The notes under the pieces were generated by a model. That model was not told the DNA's origin, made no database searches, and was given only the letters and a program-made list of their open reading frames with translations. Positions 58,534 through 64,000 of a DNA stretch of 64,000 bases are shown here, one piece after another (position 1 is the stretch's first letter; the number at the start of each line of letters is the position of its first letter). The DNA is taken from contig JAANDG010000536.1 in the NCBI GenBank assembly GCA_036852015.1, forward strand, positions 1-64,000, in the 5' to 3' direction. The stretch is from Pelodera strongyloides (lineage: Eukaryota; Nematoda; Chromadorea; Rhabditida; Rhabditidae). The position numbers and the translations under genes are program-made.

Positions 58534-61317
58534 GTTACCCTTTTTATATATATAACCCTTTGCGCGGCTCAGGATGGGCCCGCACATATCCATGCATGGT
58601 TATTATTGGTATTCGTGTCTTGTTGTCCCACGAATATGTTGATAGTATAGATTATCTCTGGGGCCGGCGGCTTGCTTTTCTGGAACTTTTGTGGATCAGT
58701 GTCATGGTGGTACTGTAAGTGATGATTTTGGTCTAACAAGGCCAATTGCTGCCCTCAGAGGTAAGGTAATCGTGGTAGTGGTATCCTTAGAGGTAAGGGA
58801 TCGTGGTAGTGGTAACAATCAGATTCAGATATATTAGTGACTGTTCTGAGTTTTGTGATTTAACTTTTTATTCATTTGCAGGAGTTCGTGTTCGAGTTCG
58901 AGATACGAATTCAAGGACGCGGTGAAGCGCGGAACCGACAATCGGCCTGGCCAACGAGGTGAGAAAGACTTTATTTTGTTTTGGTTCGATTTGCAAGTTT
59001 CAGTTTCGGTATATGTACACGATGCACGATATTGTCGTCTCCCGACATGATTATTCAGTGACCGTTTGCTCGTGCACGGGTTATTGTCGGGTTATCTCTT
59101 GGGTGAATATGTCGGTTATGGCCTACAACGTGAAACTTGGCGACATCGCCGCGCCAAAAATGAAGGTCCGCCACAGCGGTGCCGCGCACTCCGCCTAAGG
59201 TGCGCCGGTGTGCGCGAATGGTAAATGGCGCATTTACGGCGGTCTCAGCGCGCATCTGGAGCGCACCTACGGCGGAATTGCAGCGGAACCTACGAAAAGT
59301 TCGCCGCAGGTTCGCCGAACTGAGTTGAATATCCTTTTGCGCACCTGTGGCGCGCCTACCGCGCGCTCTAGGCGCAGTGCGCCGCCCCGCTGTGGCGGAC
59401 CCTCATTTTTGGCGCGGCGATGTCCTCAAGTTTCCCCAGTGTATGTGCGACCTTGCGCATCTTACCTGCTGGAGGTATAGGTGCGGTGCCCGCCTCCCCA
59501 ACTTCATGCTTATGGTTGCTAGTTGCTATTACACTTACTGTTGTGTCTTGCTTTCTGTAACCATCTGTATGAGTGGGAGTGCTTGTGTGTGATGCATTAC
59601 GGATTTTTTTTGCATACTTTGTACTTTCCAAATTGCCTTCTCCGCTCAACCCTCCACTATGCTTATGCCGTAAATCGTAACCACGGGATAAGCGTGGTCT
59701 GCTTTGTTGTGAATCAATATGTTTCACATTCGTCATTCTAAAATGCGAAGATGAAACATACTGTGCTATGGGCTAGAGTAGGGTTGATAAAGCACTATTG
59801 TACCACGTTTGTGAAACGTACATAGTGCATTTCAAAAACGTGGTACAAGACCATACCAACATATGATATGTTGGTATGGTCGGTGCCCTTCCGTCACACA
59901 TTTTGCATATCATATATTGAGACCCAAGTATCAACGATATGTTTCACAAACTAGGTACATTGGATATGAGTGCTACCATTATCTATCATATGACTAGTTC
60001 CGGTTATCATTTTTCTTTCTTTTCAGGCTTGCTGACGCGCGGTGCTGTTTCGAACCTTGGACGACTTGTCCAGCTCCGGTGCATGACGTCTGTGGATCAA
60101 CGGTATTATTGGAGGTGAGAGATACTTTAAAACGGGATTGTTTTGCAACGTTTGCGCACTAGAACAGCGCGCAGAAGGTAGATCCACCATAGCGGCGCGC
60201 CACCTCTAGTGTGCCCGTTGAGCGCCAAAGGTGTGCGAAGCGTTCACACATTTGACACCCGCGCGCATTCCAAAGCAAAGAGTGTGCCGCAGGTGCGCCA
60301 AGTGAAAATCGCCAACTCACTGTTTCATGCTCAATTGCTCATTGCTTGTGGTGGTTTTTCCATTCCGTGTGTTGTTACTAGTGTGCAACGTGTGTAATTA
60401 TACCATATTAGGTGGTTGGAACTTTGATAGACCAGTACCGACTCTGTGCTGGTGTAATACGCACCTGGTGTACCCAGGTTTACCACCCTCAATCTCAATG
60501 ATGAGGTCATCGTTTCAACCGGGTGTTATTGACTGTTTTGTGTATTTGCGAAATGATTTTTTGTTGGTTTTCAGGTTTCGAGTTTCGAGAAGACCGAAAT
60601 ACCGAAACGAAGGCGAGAAGGGCAAGGACCGCTGAGCCGACCTCGAAACCGACAGTCGACCGCTCCTGATGTGGTTACCAAAGGCATGGAGGTGAGTAAG
60701 AGTTTCAGTTGTCGTTGACTTGTGTTAGGGCTCATCTCGCTACTGCTACTGTTTTATTGATTAAACCTTAACCTTATTGTTTGCATCATTGTCTTTGCCT
60801 TTTCTACACAAGATAATAGTGTCATTTTGATGCGTCAAATCTTATCATCATTGTTACGTGTTACCATCATGAATCATGCCATGTGCCGGACGTTTGATGT
60901 TTGATCTCAATTTGCTTTGTTTTCAGGGGTTGATGATGCGGTTACTGTGGGAGTGGAGATATTCTCCCGTGTCGTGTGGATGTGTGGTGTTGTGTGGTGA
61001 CTGGAGCTCTAGAGGGATTAGGTAAGAAATATTTTCGACCCAGCTTGATTCAGAATGGTTGCTTCATATGCTGCGAATTAAAGCGCGCCACCACCGCTAC
61101 AGTACCCCTGGAGTGCGACAAAGGTGGGCGATCTGCGGCACTCATTCCAAAAAGTGTGCCACAGGTGCGCCATCTGAAAATTAACACTTTTGCTACTCCG
61201 GCGCATTCTAGTGGGAGTGCGCTAGGCAGTCCCTCTCCTTTTTAGGAAGAATGTTTCTCATCTGTAATATTTTATTTTCCTTCTTCTTTTCATAGGAGGA
61301 GGCTTCGTATGGCTTAA
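58265..61317 (+). CDS. Possible six-exon Arg/Ser-rich gene, 3' complete
   Basis: Exons 58265-58353 (phase 1/0; PPVSEGPSVSSSSLFRPF), 58882-58958 (0/2; EIRIQGRGEARNRQSAW), 60027-60114 (2/0; CCFEPWTTCPAPVHDVCG), 60575-60691 (0/0; KTEIPKRRREGQGPLSRPRN), 60927-61021 (0/2; GLMMRLLWEWRYSPVSCG), 61296-61317 (TAA). All donors are gtgaga-, gtgagt-, gtggga- or gtaaga-like, and phases close over 486 bases after the first two. However, several exons are open in more than one frame, and exons 58882 and 60575 are DNA-level duplicates read in different compositions. A second chain (SRYEFKDAVKRGTDNRPGQR, RGAVSNLGRLVQLRCMTSVD) ends in TGA at 60631. The coding status is therefore uncertain and the 5' end is not found. 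Confidence 0.4.
58486..58531 (+). repeat. (CT)n microsatellite
   Basis: About 23 CT units in the intron between 58353 and 58882. Long Ser-Leu frames across it are artefacts. Confidence 0.97.
59134..59442. mobile_element. GC-rich TIR element, about 300 bp
   Basis: Left end cttggcgacatcgccgcgcc and the following ~40 bases return inverted at about 59385-59440 (ggcgcggcgatgtcctcaag). The whole is rich in gcgcc and gtgcgcc words, with TIRs of 50-60 bases and no transposase. It lies in an intron of the R/S-rich gene. Confidence 0.75.
59790..59973. mobile_element. TIR element with an internal perfect palindrome
   Basis: Outer ends agcact...gtaccacgtttgtgaaac and, inverted, gtttcacaaactaggtac...agtgct. 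Inside, 59849-59881 is a perfect inverted repeat (16-base arms, 1-base centre), and 59800-59810 pairs with 59836-59846. Confidence 0.65.
60150..60310. repeat. GC-rich repeat, tgcgcca family
   Basis: Contains gcgcgccacctctagtgtgc and gtgccgcaggtgcgccaag, similar to 61085-61240 and 61690-61765. Probably decayed copies of one GC-rich element. Confidence 0.5.
61085..61240. repeat. GC-rich repeat, tgcgcca family, second copy
   Basis: gcgcgccaccaccgctacagt ... gtgccacaggtgcgcca parallels 60150-60310. Confidence 0.5.
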
Positions 61318-61689
61318 TTTGCTATTGCATTTTGGTTTCAATGTGTTACGGGTTACGGTATGCATACGCCGCGGGGGTAATACACGTGACGTGATATAGT
61401 TGATCCACTTAATGAAGTTGTTCGATGTCTATTTTATGAAATGAAAGCTTTCTTTTGCAAGGCTGCCAGCTTTTTGCGTATGGTTATTGAGATAGTGAAG
61501 ACATGAAGGGAATAAAGTAACACTGTCTTCGGTCTTATGCTATGCTAATGCTCCTACTCAACCCTAATGTATGATCAACCATAATGTCCTAATGTAGTCA
61601 ACCATAATGTTTGCAATAACATAGAGGGCTGTGTTTGATCTGATGAATTCTCGAACGGTTATAGACTAGCTGGGAATAGACATGCGGCA

Positions 61690-61765
61690 TATGCGTTCCA
61701 CAAGGGCGAGGCCGCGGCGCCGCACCACCTCTACAGTGCGCGGGGTGTGCGCCGCGAGTACGCGA
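61690..61765. repeat. GC-rich repeat, tgcgcca family, short copy
   Basis: ggcgccgcaccacctctacagtgcgcggggtg matches the first part of the copies at 60.2 and 61.1 kb. Confidence 0.45.
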
Positions 61766-62029
61766 GACGTGGACAGTGCTCATAGTAGCATATGTGTTTG
61801 TGAGCAGCAAATCTAGAATTAAGAAAACTTACGTCTATCACTATGTTCAATTTTCAGCTGTTCAATGAGTCAACAATCGATGTGACCACAATCGCGACGG
61901 CCATATTCGATTCGATTTGCAACTTCGATTCAATGACACACTAGGACAAGGAATACGGTAGGTATGGGCGAATCAGGTCGGTTCCTCTTTTCGAGTCTTT
62001 CTTTTAGGTAGTTAGGTAGGTGAGATGAC

Positions 62030-62285
62030 GTTCCCTCCCCCGAGGTGTACGGAGGGAAATCACTTTCGGCCAGGCCCGCGGTCTTTAGTCCTCGCCGTGA
62101 TGGCGTTATCGCCCGGCGCTATCAGCCCAGATCGGTGGTCCGGGCCTGAAAACCTGAGGCTACGTGGAAATCTGTGCCTGGGTTTTCTCTCACTGGTAGG
62201 TCGCCGCTTTGTATATGGAATAGTTGTAATACGGCGATTTTTACTGGTGAGAGGGAAGCTGGGCACGTAAGGTTAGAGGTTAAGG
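62030..62285. other. Strongly structured GC-rich block
   Basis: caggcccgcgg (about 62071) can pair with ggtccgggcctg (about 62141), enclosing smaller stems such as gccgtgatggcg and cgcccggcg. A second stem pairs tctctcactggtaggtcgccg (62193-62215) with cggcgatttttactggtgag (62232-62255) with few mismatches. No coding frame is convincing. It could be a structured RNA or a folded element end. Confidence 0.4.
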
Positions 62286-62309
62286 CGCGTCCGTGTGTTA
62301 GAAGTAGCT

Positions 62310-62720
62310 GCTACATTTGTATAAGCCCTATGTCTTCTCACTCGTGTACATATTATTCTTAACTGTGACATGCCTTTTTGATATATTTTGTATTATCATT
62401 TGTACTTATACATATCTTAGTTTTACCACCTTGCTATACAGCTGTACATTGTACATATATTTTTTGATATACATTTTGCATTACACTCTTGATATACACA
62501 GTTTTACCTTCTTTAGTTTTATACGTTTCTGTACATACTTCTTGATATATTACTTATACATACACCTCTGTGATATAACCTTCTGTGATATAATCTTCTG
62601 TGATATAACCTTCTGTGATATAATCTTCTGTGATATTTCTGTGATAATTACTTTACTGTGATACCCTTTCTTTCTGTGATACCTTATTAGTATTATATTT
62701 AGCATTTTTCTTATTGTACA
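62310..62720 (+). repeat. T-rich region with ctgtgatataa tandem repeats
   Basis: The 17-base word cttctgtgatataa(c/t)c repeats about five times at 62565-62640 and decays into tgtgat words on either side. The upstream gatatac/gtacat-rich sequence resembles 24.2-24.4 kb. Frames across it are low complexity. Confidence 0.65.
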
Positions 62721-62840
62721 TACTGTAGTTTTGTGAATTTATCGTATGCGTCAATGTGTATTTTGCATAACGACGAATTCACATTATTACAGTATGCTTT
62801 TTTCTTCTTCTTGCGCTTTACGCAAGTTTTCTTTGTGTTA

Positions 62841-62962
62841 ACCCCTTTCCATTGGGGTAAAGGTTACCAGAAGAGCAGTCTTCGGCACTGCTGTGTAGCC
62901 TGGGATTTCTATACTTACATTTGGTTCTTTTGGTGTTTGAAGAGTTACCAGAACCAATGTAA
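62841..62962 (+). other. Three consecutive stem-loops
   Basis: acccc/ggggt at 62841-62858; agcagt/actgct at 62874-62892 with a cttcgg loop; and 62915-62962, where ttacatt pairs aatgtaa, ggttc pairs gaacc and ggt pairs acc. Could be a transcribed structured RNA; no gene type recognised. Confidence 0.4.
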
Positions 62963-63033
62963 CGTATGTATTGTCCGTTCCGTTTGTTGCTAAGTTTGTG
63001 TAACCGTTCTTAAGGATGTGATGGCTAGGCTTT

Positions 63034-63095
63034 TCTGGTTCACACCGCAAATGTGGACCAGAACCTGTCTTGTAGATGTTTATATCAGGTCCAGC
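63034..63095 (+). other. Hairpin unit, copy 1
   Basis: tctggttcaca 63034-63044 pairs with tgtggaccaga 63052-63062 (one G-T pair), followed by acctgtcttgtagatg and tatatcagg. It matches the unit at 63344 in layout. Confidence 0.55.
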
Positions 63096-63343
63096 TTAGC
63101 CATTTGTGTTCTTATTGATTGTAGTTACACTCACCGGGCACAAACAAGGACAGAATACCTGTACATAATACTATTAATACATAACCTGTACATACTAATA
63201 ATATTCATTCTACTGTTGATACATAATAACATTCAATCTTTGAGGGTGACTTTTTTTGGTTGAAGACCAAAGTTTTGTTTTTGTGTGGCTTGCTCGCATA
63301 TGGTTTGGTTAGTCTCCTTGCTAGGCGGTGCGTGGCTGACTTT

Positions 63344-63400
63344 TCTGGCACGTATTACTAGTACGGGCCAGACCTGCGTTCTAGATGATTATAGCAGGGT
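63344..63400 (+). other. Hairpin unit, copy 2
   Basis: tctggcacgta 63344-63354 pairs with tacgggccaga 63362-63372 (one mismatch), followed by cctgcgttctagatg and tatagcagg. Stem bases differ from copy 1, yet pairing is kept. Confidence 0.55.
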
Positions 63401-63713
63401 TCTCCACGCATTTGCTTGTCAATTGACTTCCCATTCCTTAAAAGCAAGCTATGCTTAGTGAAACAAAGTCTACTCATTATTGATACTTTAAGCACAGAAC
63501 AACATTATGATTTGAATGTGGGTTTCGAGTTTGCAGTAAGCAACATACTCATACACACTATATGTAAATACAGTTTAAACCTTATATAGATGGAAAAGAA
63601 TGCTTTGAATGACCATATATACATATATATTCGATACCAATACATATACTCATGTACTATACACACACATTAAAATTTGAAAACTCAATTTGCTATACTA
63701 CGGTTTACATGAA

Positions 63714-63798
63714 GGTTGACTAAGTTCTTTGTTGAGTCCCGTCACTACTCAACAAAGACGTCTATATAGATTGTTTAAGACGCCTACTTAGTCAATCC
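63714..63798. other. Three-way-junction-shaped inverted repeat
   Basis: Outer stem ttgactaagt 63716-63725 / acttagtcaa 63786-63795 (plus gg/cc with a bulge) encloses hairpin ctttgttgagt 63727-63737 / actcaacaaag 63747-63757 and a smaller hairpin cgtct 63759-63763 / agacg 63778-63782. Only a few bases remain unpaired at the junction. Confidence 0.6.
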
Positions 63799-64000
63799 TT
63801 TTATGTATCCTGTTCTGTAGTTAGCCAGCCTCTCTCAGTACTTAGATCTGGTCTGATTGACCGATCGTTAAAAAGTCCTGATTTTGGTCGAATGTCTAGT
63901 TCTTGAAACAATTCAATGAGAAGATGAAAGAAGTGAGCGGTTGGAAAGAGTCCTTGTAGGCCTTTTCAATTCGAAACGCTCGGAATAGTGGGTGGTAGGG

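Noticed and set aside
58461..58718. Ser-Leu repeat proteins
   Set aside because: Artefacts of the (CT)n microsatellite, open in all frames.
62317..62661. 114-aa hydrophobic protein
   Set aside because: Low-complexity Tyr/Ile/Phe frame across T-rich tandem repeats with no splice or start context.

Overview
The window is nuclear DNA from an intron-rich eukaryote. It shows GT-AG spliceosomal introns of roughly 100-2,400 bases, short coding exons, AATAAA signals, tRNA-derived SINE-like insertions and many short terminal-inverted-repeat (TIR) elements. There is no prokaryotic gene organisation, rRNA, intact tRNA or CRISPR. I cannot place the lineage, and no protein here matched a family I recognise, so all gene symbols are empty. 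Exon models were built by hand from open frames, splice signals and intron phase.

Left part (1-22.3 kb). A fold-back TIR element (1-608) is followed by two well-supported divergent genes. On the minus strand, 17 phase-compatible exons (8167 down to 677) give a 503-residue coiled-coil protein with an acidic tail. On the plus strand, 21 exons (11525-22269) give a 643-residue protein: a helical N-terminal half, then a very acidic second half that looks built by repeated duplication of exons flanked by phase-1 introns. About 3.4 kb separates the two starts. That gap holds a three-copy 103-base repeat next to the first start codon.

Middle part (22.3-54.5 kb). No single long gene is visible. Instead, exon-like modules recur on the plus strand. 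Their flanking intron and 3' sequences align well between copies, while the exons themselves differ strongly. Several modules end in a poly(A)-site-like cassette: AATAAA in the loop of a small hairpin, then GT-rich sequence. Some exons are open and phase-compatible with neighbours (33.8-36.2, 40.8-42.1 and 30.0-30.6 kb); others carry stops. I read the region as a tandem array of fast-diverging paralogous small genes and gene relics, interrupted by MITEs, SINE-like insertions, satellites and segmental duplications. A non-coding multi-exon transcript is the main alternative.

Right part (54.5-64 kb). A possible arginine- and serine-rich multi-exon gene (58265-61317) has a closed, phase-consistent chain. 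It is interleaved with GC-rich TIR elements. The last 2 kb has little coding signal but several strong stem-loops, including two related hairpins with different stem sequences and a three-way-junction-shaped inverted repeat at 63.7 kb.
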